DNA from: an uncultured Bacilli bacterium
GTDB lineage: Bacteria > Bacillota_I > Bacilli_A > RF39 > UBA660
Direction: 5' to 3'
Assembly: GCA_947628635.1 (NCBI GenBank)
Contig: CANRAX010000063.1
Coordinates: 1 to 6,697 of the forward strand
Length of the DNA stretch: 6,697 nucleotides
A program made the position numbers and the translations under genes. Of this stretch, positions 1 through 6,564 are shown in pieces. Position 1 is the first letter of the stretch. The number at the start of each line of letters is the position of its first letter. The notes under the pieces are model-generated. The model searched no databases. It had not been told where the DNA came from and worked only from the letters and a program-made list of their open reading frames with translations.

Positions 1-70
1 CGACATAAAATAACATTAATTTACAAAGATATCTGAATATAAATAATTTAAAAATAAAATTTAATATACT

Positions 71-237
71 TCATTTAGTTCTGTGCCACATATAAACCGT
101 GATATAAGGTTGAAGACTATTTATGTTGTAGCTGTTCCTGTAAAACTATAATTATGTCCATAACTTGTTGCCCCCTTTCCAGCTGCTCCTGTTGAAGTTG
201 AGGTTGAAATCGAATGAATGTGACCATTTTCTCCACC
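71..237 (-). pseudogene. Phage tail-fibre/collar-like protein, frameshifted C-terminal remnant
   Basis: Two adjoining minus-strand reading frames together resemble the end of a phage tail-fibre or tail-collar protein. The first frame (237 down to 124) encodes a Gly/Ser/Thr/His-rich stretch beginning GGENGHIHSISTS and ending SFTGTATT, then stops at TAA (121-123). The second frame (127 down to 74) encodes NINSLQPYITVYMWHRTK and stops at TGA (71-73). A 'PYxxVYxWKR(T)' ending is a familiar closing motif of collar/tail-fibre proteins, and His-rich 'HxHS...TG' stretches usually precede it. A one-base frameshift at about 124-135 would join the two parts. The 5' side is also closed: an in-frame TAA lies at 238-240 and I see no start codon or ribosome binding site, so the gene is truncated as well as frameshifted. 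The stretch 150-200 is visibly more GC-rich than its surroundings, which fits foreign origin. The phage assignment rests on motif recognition only. Confidence 0.6.
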
Positions 238-369
238 TTATATTAAACCTAAAAGGTAAATTATTATAATAACTGTATTTAATTCTATTCTTTTATGTAA
301 TTAATGTAACGATTATGGTGCAATCAATAGCACACTTTGAACTGTTGGAAATTACTCTTGTGAGGAAAT

Positions 370-570
370 ATGAATAGATTGAAAGATTTACTACAAAAGG
401 ATATGACTAAAATATTAAATATAGCACAAAGAACATATTCAGGCTATGAAACAGAAAGTAGATAGATACCAAAAGAAGTGCTAATTAATTTAGCCTTATT
501 TCACAATACATCTATCGATTACCTACTTTGCTTAACAAATGTAAAAACACCATATCCCAGAAAGAATTAG
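370..570 (+). pseudogene. Broken Xre/Cro-family helix-turn-helix repressor
   Basis: Starting at ATG 370, the frame encodes MNRLKDLLQKDMTKILNIAQ, then RTYSGYETESR, then meets TAG at 463-465. The same frame continues with IPKEVLINLALF, NTSIDYLLCLTN and PYPRKN, and ends at TAG 568-570. The two halves together match the usual small Xre repressor pattern: LTQ-x-x-(M/L)AKxLNxSQRTYSxYE, then a few residues, IPxxxLIxLAxxxNxSIDYLL. The internal stop falls in the linker after the recognition-helix segment. Between KDL and QKDM about six residues seem to be missing compared with the normal first helix and the start of the second, suggesting an in-frame deletion. A GAGG ribosome binding site (362-365) precedes the start with a short four-base spacer. 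The gene probably came from a prophage or mobile element and no longer makes a working repressor. Stop-codon readthrough is possible but unlikely given the additional deletion. Confidence 0.75.
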
Positions 571-590
571 TCATATGACTTTTTTATTTT
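569..590 (+). terminator. Weak hairpin plus T-run after the repressor remnant
   Basis: The perfect palindrome AGTCATATGACT (569-580) overlaps the final stop of the repressor remnant and is followed by TTTTTATTTT (581-590). It could act as a weak intrinsic terminator on the plus strand. With a realistic four-base loop the stem is only four base pairs, so it may not function. Confidence 0.3.
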
Positions 591-594
591 GCTT

Positions 595-631
595 AAAAAG
601 AAAAAAACTTGTAATTAACTAACTACAAGTT
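595..631 (-). terminator. Intrinsic terminator of the glucosaminidase gene, overlapping its stop codon
   Basis: On the minus strand, arm AACTTGTA (631-624) pairs with TACAAGTT (613-606) around a ten-base loop. It is followed by TTTTT, C, TTTTT (605-595). The stem is eight perfect base pairs with a good T-tract, the classic Rho-independent layout. The stop codon TAA (617-615) lies in the loop, and the upstream arm encodes part of the C-terminus (ELVVS), so the terminator is built into the end of the coding region. Confidence 0.8.
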
Positions 632-3600
632 CTAATCTATTCATTCTATCTTTATTTAAAGTAATTGAATAATTTTTATTATTTATTTTAGCTGAAATCT
701 TATTAACAGAAGCAAAGACATCAACTATTTCTCCATAATCTTCCGAATCAGTTGTCTTTGTATAAACTATCATAGAATATGTACCTTTTTCTAAATCTTT
801 AATATCAATAGTTTTATCATACCAAGCAAATGTTTTATCCTTTTTATCTGTGGAAATTACTTTATAACTTCCATTAGAAGTACTACCTATATCAAAAGAA
901 TATTGTTTATAATTTTCTGTATTTTCAAAAATTACTTTTCTTGTAATATCAGCTGCTTTTGCATAAGTACCATCGTAATTATAAGAAGTTCCAACTAATT
1001 TTAATTTGCCATCAACAAATTCCATATTGTCATAATCATTAACCATATTTCTAAAAGTATTAGCTGTTGAAGTTGTAATCAAATGTTCTCTTATATTTAA
1101 AACAATTTCTTTAGCTTTATGTGATAACATTACTGTAAAACTATAACCTTTTTCATCATCTTGGTTACGCTTATCTATATCAACATTAAATAGATTATCA
1201 ACTATTTCTTCTGCATAATAGTCACCCTTATAAGCTCTAATATACATTTCGTAGTCACCTAATTCAATATTAGACAAATCTATTTCATCTTTAAACCAAG
1301 AATTTGCATATTCATAATTATTTTCTTTCTCTATCTCAAAAGGTACTTTACTTGTCCAAGGTGCTAATTTCAAAGTATACTCCTTATCACTATTAAGATT
1401 TCTTAATATTAATTCATATTTTATATCACTAACATTATTATTAACATTTAAAATTTTTAAATATCCACTAATAGTATACTTTTCATTTGACTTATCCCAA
1501 GCTAAATCATTTAAATAAAATTCACCAGCTTTTTTCGTATAAACTTTTTCAACAACTTTAACTTTAATAGTTTTACTAGTTTTGTTTTTAGCAGAATCAG
1601 TTACTTCATATGTAACTTTATAAGTACCCAACTCTTTAGTATTGACAGTATTTTCAACTACTTGTATTTTCTTAGTTAAATCACCATCTTCTTTATCATT
1701 AGCACTTACATTATCCAACTCTTTAAAGTTAGAATTCAAAGTTACTTCTCTATCCTCTGCTTTAATTACAGGAGCTTGATCTTTAACTACTATAACTTTT
1801 ATTTCCTTAGTAGTAGTTTGATTATAACTATCAGTTACTTCATAAACTATTTTATAAGTACCTAAAGCTTTATTATTTACAGTATTTTCTTTTACTTTAA
1901 TCTTTGCTGTTAAATCACCATCTTCTTTATCAGAAGCTGTAACTTTTATTTTAACTTCATGATTAATAGTAATTTCTGTATCACTAGCATTAATTACTGG
2001 CTTTTCATTTTTCAAAACAGTAACTTTTATTTCTCTTGTAGTTGTTTGATTATTACTATCAGTTACTTCATAAATAACTTTATAAACACCAGCTTGATCT
2101 TGATAAGTATTTTCCTTTACTTTGATTTTCTTAGTTAAATCACCATCTTCTGCATCACTAGCAGTTACTCCATCAAGTGCATTAAATTTTGTTCCTTGAA
2201 CAATAGTCTTATCAGAAGCATTAATTACTGGCATATTGTTGTTAGCCTTTGCTGTATATTTAGTTACGGAAACAGTTGGATAATTTCCAAGCGTCCATCC
2301 ATAAGTATTATTATTTCCAGTTAAGTTAACTGGTACTTTATACCAAAGACTATTACCTACATATTTTTGTTCTAATAAAGGCACATATGAATAAGAATAC
2401 TGTCCACCAATCTCATAAGAGGCATCATCAATAGTTGTACTAGTTACCCATGTATAGAAATTACCATTTTCATTAACCATAAAATATCCATAATCAGATG
2501 TAACAAATCTTATTGAATCAGCGCTTACCCATTCTTTTTGATCATACTTATAATCAGATGTTACTAGATATGCAACTGGATTATTATTACTATAAGCTAT
2601 TGTATAAACCATAACATAACGATCTTTTTGAAGAACAGCGCCAGTTTTAGATTCTAAAGTTGGATTATAATAATATGGAGTTGCTTTCGTAGAAATGGCT
2701 ACTTTAGGTTTTAATTCTGTATTTTCAATTAATAAATCATAAGTATAATTTTTATTTTTATACTCTGTAATATCATTAGGATTTAAATAACCATTCTTAG
2801 CTTTATTTATTTTTTTAACATATGCAGCTGGAACATACACAAAACTATTCCAATTATAATCACCTGAAGTTTTTTCATTATAATTAGCGTCAATATTTAA
2901 ATCACTAACTACTTTATACCAAGTAGAGTTACCATTAATGCTTTGACCCTTTACCTCATCAACTATTACTAAAGCATCTTCTGCCTCTGTATATTTATAA
3001 ATAAATTTTGAAGAGTTATTTGGATTTTGATAAGTATTTACTGATTGAGTCACTACTCCTAATTGATAAGAATTATAATCTTGAAGACCTAAGGCTTTAT
3101 CTAATGAATAATAATTAGAAGCCATCTTTTCACTCCAAAAAGCATCTGAAGCATATTTTACATTCATTCCTATCCATTTATTACCAAACTGTGGTCCAAA
3201 ATAACGCCAATCCCTAGGATGAGCATAACCATAAGTCACCCATTTAGAAGCATATCCTAAAATACTGCTTGCAAAAGAAGCATACCAGTTAGCGGCTTGG
3301 GTAGGATTAGAATCAACTGCATTAAGTCCGAAGCCATTATTTTTATTAATAGATAAAGAACTACGACCATTGCCTGTTTCATTTCGACTCAAACTTAAAG
3401 CTAAAACTGCATTAACACCATATTTTTCTTGAGCATAATAGAAAAATGTACCTTTACCATATAATCTTGAAGAACCATTAGAACTTGCTGTTCCATAAAC
3501 ATCTTTTGTAATACCTAAACTATTTCTTATATATTCATCTATATTTGTACTTGAGTACATTGTCTTTGTATGATTTGATAAATACATATAGTAATTATAA

Positions 3601-4346
3601 TAAACATCATTTTTATTTACAGAGTTGTTATAATTACCCTTTTTATAATCTTTAATCATTGACGTTAAATTATTATAAAAATAATGACCATCATAACTAT
3701 AATAAGTACCAAGATTAAGCATAGTAGGTTTTGGTCCAATAGTGCTACCCATACTTCCAGAATAATTATTTTGTATTTTTGAAACATAATTATGTCTAAT
3801 ACTATCATTAGTTACTGTATAAGAACTAGAAGACTTAACCCAAGTAATAGGAACTATCTCATAATAATTTTGTCTAATCCAACCTGTAAAATCACCAATT
3901 CTAACTTTAGCTGTCCAAACGTTTTTAGCATTAGAATATGCTGTTGCAATATGGGCTCCATCTACTCCACCATATGATGAACCCGTAAACATATAAGTAT
4001 ATGCATCACCTGTTAATTCACTATTAGTATAAAAATAAGTCATATCAGGAGCAACCGTTAAATCAAGCAACGCAACATTAGCGTCAATTATTTTAGATTC
4101 ACCATTAACTTTAGCTAAAACAGCTGTACCATCTTCACCATTATTTTGCATTGCAGTTTTTGCACTTTCATAATTACTGTGACAACTCAATGTATTTATT
4201 GAACCATCTTTATTAAATCTTGCTACTTCAAAATTACCGCACAAACCACGATAACGATAATTATCAGCAGAAAAAGCCTTAACATCTTTTATATAAAAAC
4301 ACGTAAATAAAATAAAGAGAAATATTAAAAGTTTCCTTTTTTGCAT
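615..4346 (-). CDS. Large secreted endo-beta-N-acetylglucosaminidase with SH3-like and Ig-like repeats
   Basis: Predicted exported peptidoglycan hydrolase of 1243 residues, cutting the glycan strand after N-acetylglucosamine. The start is ATG 4346, which has AGGAGG eight bases upstream; a longer TTG start at 4373 would lie upstream of that site. Residues 1-24 form a signal peptide (MQKRK, hydrophobic core, probable cut after VKA). Residues 25-100 are an unrecognised N-terminal module with two cysteines (C36, C55). Residues 101-167 look SH3-like (TGWI). Residues 295-420 match the glucosaminidase family (GH73-like): the likely catalytic Glu is E323 in RNETGNGRSSLS, followed by the NNGFGLNAVDSNP motif. 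Three SH3-like modules follow (about 429-513, 548-617, 620-690), then three DUF5011-type Ig-like repeats (706-782, 783-858, 859-934). Two related beta-rich C-terminal modules follow (942-1057, 1107-1214). There is no LPXTG motif or C-terminal membrane helix, so wall retention is probably non-covalent. Enzyme class is confident; the substrates of the binding modules are inferred. Confidence 0.88.
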   Translation of the reverse strand: MQKRKLLIFLFILFTCFYIKDVKAFSADNYRYRGLCGNFEVARFNKDGSINTLSCHSNYESAKTAMQNNGEDGTAVLAKVNGESKIIDANVALLDLTVAPDMTYFYTNSELTGDAYTYMFTGSSYGGVDGAHIATAYSNAKNVWTAKVRIGDFTGWIRQNYYEIVPITWVKSSSSYTVTNDSIRHNYVSKIQNNYSGSMGSTIGPKPTMLNLGTYYSYDGHYFYNNLTSMIKDYKKGNYNNSVNKNDVYYNYYMYLSNHTKTMYSSTNIDEYIRNSLGITKDVYGTASSNGSSRLYGKGTFFYYAQEKYGVNAVLALSLSRNETGNGRSSLSINKNNGFGLNAVDSNPTQAANWYASFASSILGYASKWVTYGYAHPRDWRYFGPQFGNKWIGMNVKYASDAFWSEKMASNYYSLDKALGLQDYNSYQLGVVTQSVNTYQNPNNSSKFIYKYTEAEDALVIVDEVKGQSINGNSTWYKVVSDLNIDANYNEKTSGDYNWNSFVYVPAAYVKKINKAKNGYLNPNDITEYKNKNYTYDLLIENTELKPKVAISTKATPYYYNPTLESKTGAVLQKDRYVMVYTIAYSNNNPVAYLVTSDYKYDQKEWVSADSIRFVTSDYGYFMVNENGNFYTWVTSTTIDDASYEIGGQYSYSYVPLLEQKYVGNSLWYKVPVNLTGNNNTYGWTLGNYPTVSVTKYTAKANNNMPVINASDKTIVQGTKFNALDGVTASDAEDGDLTKKIKVKENTYQDQAGVYKVIYEVTDSNNQTTTREIKVTVLKNEKPVINASDTEITINHEVKIKVTASDKEDGDLTAKIKVKENTVNNKALGTYKIVYEVTDSYNQTTTKEIKVIVVKDQAPVIKAEDREVTLNSNFKELDNVSANDKEDGDLTKKIQVVENTVNTKELGTYKVTYEVTDSAKNKTSKTIKVKVVEKVYTKKAGEFYLNDLAWDKSNEKYTISGYLKILNVNNNVSDIKYELILRNLNSDKEYTLKLAPWTSKVPFEIEKENNYEYANSWFKDEIDLSNIELGDYEMYIRAYKGDYYAEEIVDNLFNVDIDKRNQDDEKGYSFTVMLSHKAKEIVLNIREHLITTSTANTFRNMVNDYDNMEFVDGKLKLVGTSYNYDGTYAKAADITRKVIFENTENYKQYSFDIGSTSNGSYKVISTDKKDKTFAWYDKTIDIKDLEKGTYSMIVYTKTTDSEDYGEIVDVFASVNKISAKINNKNYSITLNKDRMNRLELVVS
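1545..2231 (-). repeat. Three tandem Ig-like (DUF5011-type) repeats within the glucosaminidase
   Basis: Three consecutive units lie at 2231-2001, 2000-1773 and 1772-1545, coding 77, 76 and 76 residues. Each opens with PVI(N/K)A(S/E)D, carries (S/N)D(A/K)EDGDLT near its middle, then GxYKVxYEVTDS, and closes with a Thr/Lys-rich strand. The DNA is also repeated: the plus-strand 18-mer GTTAAATCACCATCTTCT occurs identically at 1675-1692, 1909-1926 and 2134-2151. Such modules are typical stalk or spacer domains of Gram-positive surface proteins. The second unit has a short deletion where the other two read (A/E)LD(G/N)V. Confidence 0.85.
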
Positions 4347-4354
4347 AGCGCCAA

Positions 4355-4360
4355 CCTCCT
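4355..4360 (-). promoter_or_regulatory. Ribosome binding site of the glucosaminidase gene
   Basis: On the minus strand the sequence reads AGGAGG, eight bases before ATG 4346-4344. This consensus site decides the start in favour of ATG 4346. The in-frame TTG at 4373 would place the site inside the coding region. Confidence 0.9.
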
Positions 4361-4377
4361 CATTGTATTTCAACTAA

Positions 4378-4407
4378 ATTATAACATTTTTTGCTATAAC
4401 TTGACAA
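4378..4407 (-). promoter_or_regulatory. Sigma-A-type promoter of the glucosaminidase gene
   Basis: Read on the minus strand: -35 TTGTCA (4407-4402), 18-base spacer, -10 TATAAT (4383-4378), preceded by TG plus one base, which makes an extended -10. Transcription would begin near 4371, giving a leader of about 25 bases that holds the ribosome binding site. The -35 matches consensus at five of six positions and the -10 is perfect. Confidence 0.75.
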
Positions 4408-4431
4408 AGTAAAATCTTTTTTCTCTATATA

Positions 4432-4457
4432 TTTACATATTTTTACAATATTTTACA
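4432..4457. promoter_or_regulatory. Three TTTACA direct repeats at 10-bp steps, candidate response-regulator site
   Basis: Plus-strand TTTACA occurs at 4432-4437, 4442-4447 and 4452-4457, exactly one helical turn apart (TGTAAA-N4 three times on the minus strand). The array lies between the two divergent promoters, about 24 bp from the -35 of the glucosaminidase gene and 37 bp from that of the LCP gene. It resembles the direct-repeat sites of OmpR-family regulators: PhoP boxes (TT-H-ACA with a variable spacer near five) and WalR boxes (TGTWAH-N5-TGTWAH). The spacer here is four, so the match to WalR is imperfect. Regulation is inferred, and chance in AT-rich DNA cannot be excluded. Confidence 0.4.
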
Positions 4458-4494
4458 TTGATTTTGAGACTTTAAAAGTTGTTAACTTATAAAC

Positions 4495-4523
4495 TTGATA
4501 AATTCCCATAAATTGGATATAAT
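4495..4523 (+). promoter_or_regulatory. Sigma-A-type promoter of the LCP gene
   Basis: -35 TTGATA (4495-4500), an optimal 17-base spacer and -10 TATAAT (4518-4523). Transcription would begin near 4530, giving a leader of about 28 bases. An inverted repeat AAGTT-N3-AACTT (4476-4488) lies just upstream of the -35 and could be a binding site, though it is short. Confidence 0.78.
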
Positions 4524-4547
4524 TTAGAATAGAAGATTTATTACTTT

Positions 4548-4552
4548 GGAGG
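4548..4552 (+). promoter_or_regulatory. Ribosome binding site of the LCP gene
   Basis: GGAGG lies five bases before ATG 4558. An in-frame TTG at 4546 overlaps this site and so cannot be the start; ATG 4558 is preferred. Confidence 0.88.
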
Positions 4553-4557
4553 TATTT

Positions 4558-6564
4558 ATGGCAAAAAACAATGGAGAAAAAAAATCTAAACAAGGTTTAG
4601 TTTTAAATATACTTTTAATAATATCTATACTAACAAGTGCTTTTGCAATATACGAAATATTTTTATTAGACTCTATTGAAAATATTTTGAGATATGCTGT
4701 TATATTCTTATTAGCTATAATTAATATAGTCTTAATATTTAAAAGATTTTTTTCTAAAAAGAAAAAGAAGAAAAAAAGAATTGGCTTTATAATTTTTATG
4801 CTACTTTATTCCTTAGTGTGTGGTTTTGTTGGCGGAATAATTTTTTATCTTTATGGACAAGTAAGTAGTATTAACAAAGTTTATGTTACATACTCATCTG
4901 ATTTAATTACTATGTCAACCAATGAAGCAAGCAATATAAAAGATGTAACAGATTTTAAAATAGGTATTCTTGATGATAAAAAATCACCTGAAGGCTACAT
5001 TATTCCTCAAGAAATTATTAAAGAAAATAATCTTAATGATGAAAATGAATTAATGAGCTATAATGATTACAATTCTATGCTTGTTGATATGTATACAGGT
5101 GAAATTGATGCTATGTTTGTTTCAAGTAGTTATGTCTCTATGTTTTCAGGAATTACTGGTTACGAAAATATAGAAAACGAAACAAAAATAATTATTTCTA
5201 AAGATAAAAAAATGCGCAAAACTGATGTATCTGTCAATGAAGGACAATCTAGTGGTAAAGATATTAAAGAACCTTTTACTTTATTACTAATGGGAATTGA
5301 TTCTACAGAGGAAGTATTAAGTAAAAATGCTATTGCGAATGGAGATACTTTAATATTAATAACATTTAATCCAAAGACTTTGAATGCTACAATGTTTTCT
5401 ATTCCAAGAGATAGTTATGTTCCAATATCTTGTTGGAGTGGTAAGCCTGAAAACAAAATAACTCATGCAGCTGCCTATGGAAATGATTGCATGATGAATA
5501 CTATTGAGGAATATTTTAAAGTTAATATTGATTATTATGCAAAAATTAATTTTAAAGGTTTAGTTAAGTTAGTCGATGCAGTTGGTGGTGTTGAAGTTGA
5601 TGTTCCAATAGAATTATGTACAGATGATTCATCTCGTGGAGGAGAAATTTGTATTCAACCAGGACATCAAGTGTTAAATGGTGAACAAGCTTTAGTATTT
5701 GCAAGAAACAGAAAAGCCTTTGCAAATGGTGATTTTGCTCGAGCTGAACATCAACAAGAAATTATTATGGCTTTAATAAATAAAATGAAGAAAATTACAA
5801 GTGTTAAAAAATTTAATGAAATTTTAACTACAATTTCCAATAGCCTAGATACAAATCTTACTACAAAACAAATTCTTTCTTTCTATAATGTTGGTAAAGA
5901 TATAATCAAAAAAAGTCTAGCTGATGAAAATGCTGATTTAGTAAATATTCAAAGATTATATCTAGAAGGTACTGGACAAATGATTTATGATGAGAGAACT
6001 AGATTAGTTTTATGGGATTATGTTCCAAATGAAAGTAGCCGTAAAGATATTATACAAGCTATGAATGAAAATTTAGAGCTTGCTGATCACGAAGCAATAA
6101 CAGAATTTAGTTTCTCTATAAATGAACCATACGAAAAAGAAGTAATTGGTAGTGGTCCTTATAAAACAAGTAATACTTACACTTTATTGCCAGATTTTGT
6201 TGGTTATAGCAAAGCTGAAGCTCAAGCCATAGCAAATAAATTTAATGTTAGTGTTACCTTTATAGGAACTAGTGGCTACGTTGTATCACAAAACTACCCT
6301 AGTGCAAAAAGAACTGATTTAATTAAAGGAAGCGTCACTTTAACTTTATCAAGCAATGCCAAAGAAGAAGATAATGAAAAAAATAAAGTTGATACTAAAA
6401 ATGATAAAAACACCGAAGAAAATGACGATAGCGACATAGATGATAAAGATAACGAAAATGATAGTTCTGATGATGACATTGATGATGAGACTAGCACACA
6501 ACCTGGAAGTTCGCCAACACCTTCTACTACAACTGATAGTAGCAATGAACAGCCTGATGAATAA
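4558..6564 (+). CDS. CpsA-like LytR-CpsA-Psr (LCP) glycopolymer transferase with a C-terminal PASTA domain
   Basis: Membrane-anchored LCP protein of 668 residues, expected to transfer undecaprenyl-linked wall teichoic acid or polysaccharide onto peptidoglycan outside the cell. Three hydrophobic segments (about 14-37, 45-61, 75-100) flank a very basic cytoplasmic loop (S66 followed by seven Lys and Arg74). Residues 105-220 form an extracellular accessory region, as in streptococcal CpsA proteins, with an IGILDD...GEIDAMFVSSSY pattern reminiscent of solute-binding folds. The LCP domain spans about 238-410: MGID (245-248), GDT (262-264), IPRDSY (282-287) with the usual polyphosphate-binding Arg/Asp, KITHAAAYG (300-308), VGGVEVDVP (342-350), NGEQAL (374-379), and the Arg-rich RNR...GDFAR segment (383-395). 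Cysteines 292, 311, 354 and 365 may form two disulfides. A PASTA domain follows (542-598: LLPDFVGYSKAEAQ to VTLTLSS), then an Asp/Glu-rich and Ser/Thr/Pro-rich tail (602-668). Older annotations call such proteins 'transcriptional regulator LytR', which is misleading. The exact polymer is unknown. Confidence 0.9.
   Translation: MAKNNGEKKSKQGLVLNILLIISILTSAFAIYEIFLLDSIENILRYAVIFLLAIINIVLIFKRFFSKKKKKKKRIGFIIFMLLYSLVCGFVGGIIFYLYGQVSSINKVYVTYSSDLITMSTNEASNIKDVTDFKIGILDDKKSPEGYIIPQEIIKENNLNDENELMSYNDYNSMLVDMYTGEIDAMFVSSSYVSMFSGITGYENIENETKIIISKDKKMRKTDVSVNEGQSSGKDIKEPFTLLLMGIDSTEEVLSKNAIANGDTLILITFNPKTLNATMFSIPRDSYVPISCWSGKPENKITHAAAYGNDCMMNTIEEYFKVNIDYYAKINFKGLVKLVDAVGGVEVDVPIELCTDDSSRGGEICIQPGHQVLNGEQALVFARNRKAFANGDFARAEHQQEIIMALINKMKKITSVKKFNEILTTISNSLDTNLTTKQILSFYNVGKDIIKKSLADENADLVNIQRLYLEGTGQMIYDERTRLVLWDYVPNESSRKDIIQAMNENLELADHEAITEFSFSINEPYEKEVIGSGPYKTSNTYTLLPDFVGYSKAEAQAIANKFNVSVTFIGTSGYVVSQNYPSAKRTDLIKGSVTLTLSSNAKEEDNEKNKVDTKNDKNTEENDDSDIDDKDNENDSSDDDIDDETSTQPGSSPTPSTTTDSSNEQPDE

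Noticed and set aside
316..378. Short open frame on the plus strand from ATG 316
   Set aside because: It is about 20 codons with no ribosome binding site or recognisable product, and it overlaps the start of the repressor remnant in another frame.
1545..2231. Regular DNA repeats that could suggest a CRISPR array
   Set aside because: The repeat spacing (225-234 bp) is far too long, and the repeats are in frame and encode Ig-like protein modules.
3792..3977. 61-codon open frame on the plus strand opposite the glucosaminidase gene
   Set aside because: It lies wholly inside the well-supported glucosaminidase gene, has no convincing ribosome binding site and encodes nothing recognisable. It is a shadow frame.
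4287..4310. Possible lipoprotein cleavage at Cys16 of the glucosaminidase signal peptide
   Set aside because: The residues before it (L-F-T) do not fit a lipobox, and a standard signal peptidase site (VKA) follows at residue 24.
4344..4373. Longer glucosaminidase start at TTG 4373
   Set aside because: It would precede the AGGAGG site and place it inside the gene, and it would begin almost at the expected transcription start. ATG 4346 with its eight-base spacer fits far better and gives a normal signal peptide.
4401..4431. TTGACA on the plus strand at 4401-4406 as a second promoter toward the LCP gene
   Set aside because: No good -10 follows at 16-18 bases; the nearest TATATA is 19 away. The site is explained by the opposing promoter's -35, and the promoter at 4495-4523 is much better.
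6294..6545. 83-codon Ser/Leu-rich open frame on the minus strand opposite the end of the LCP gene
   Set aside because: Its Ser/Leu repetition is the antisense reading of the Asp/Glu/Ser-rich tail and PASTA codons, so composition explains it.
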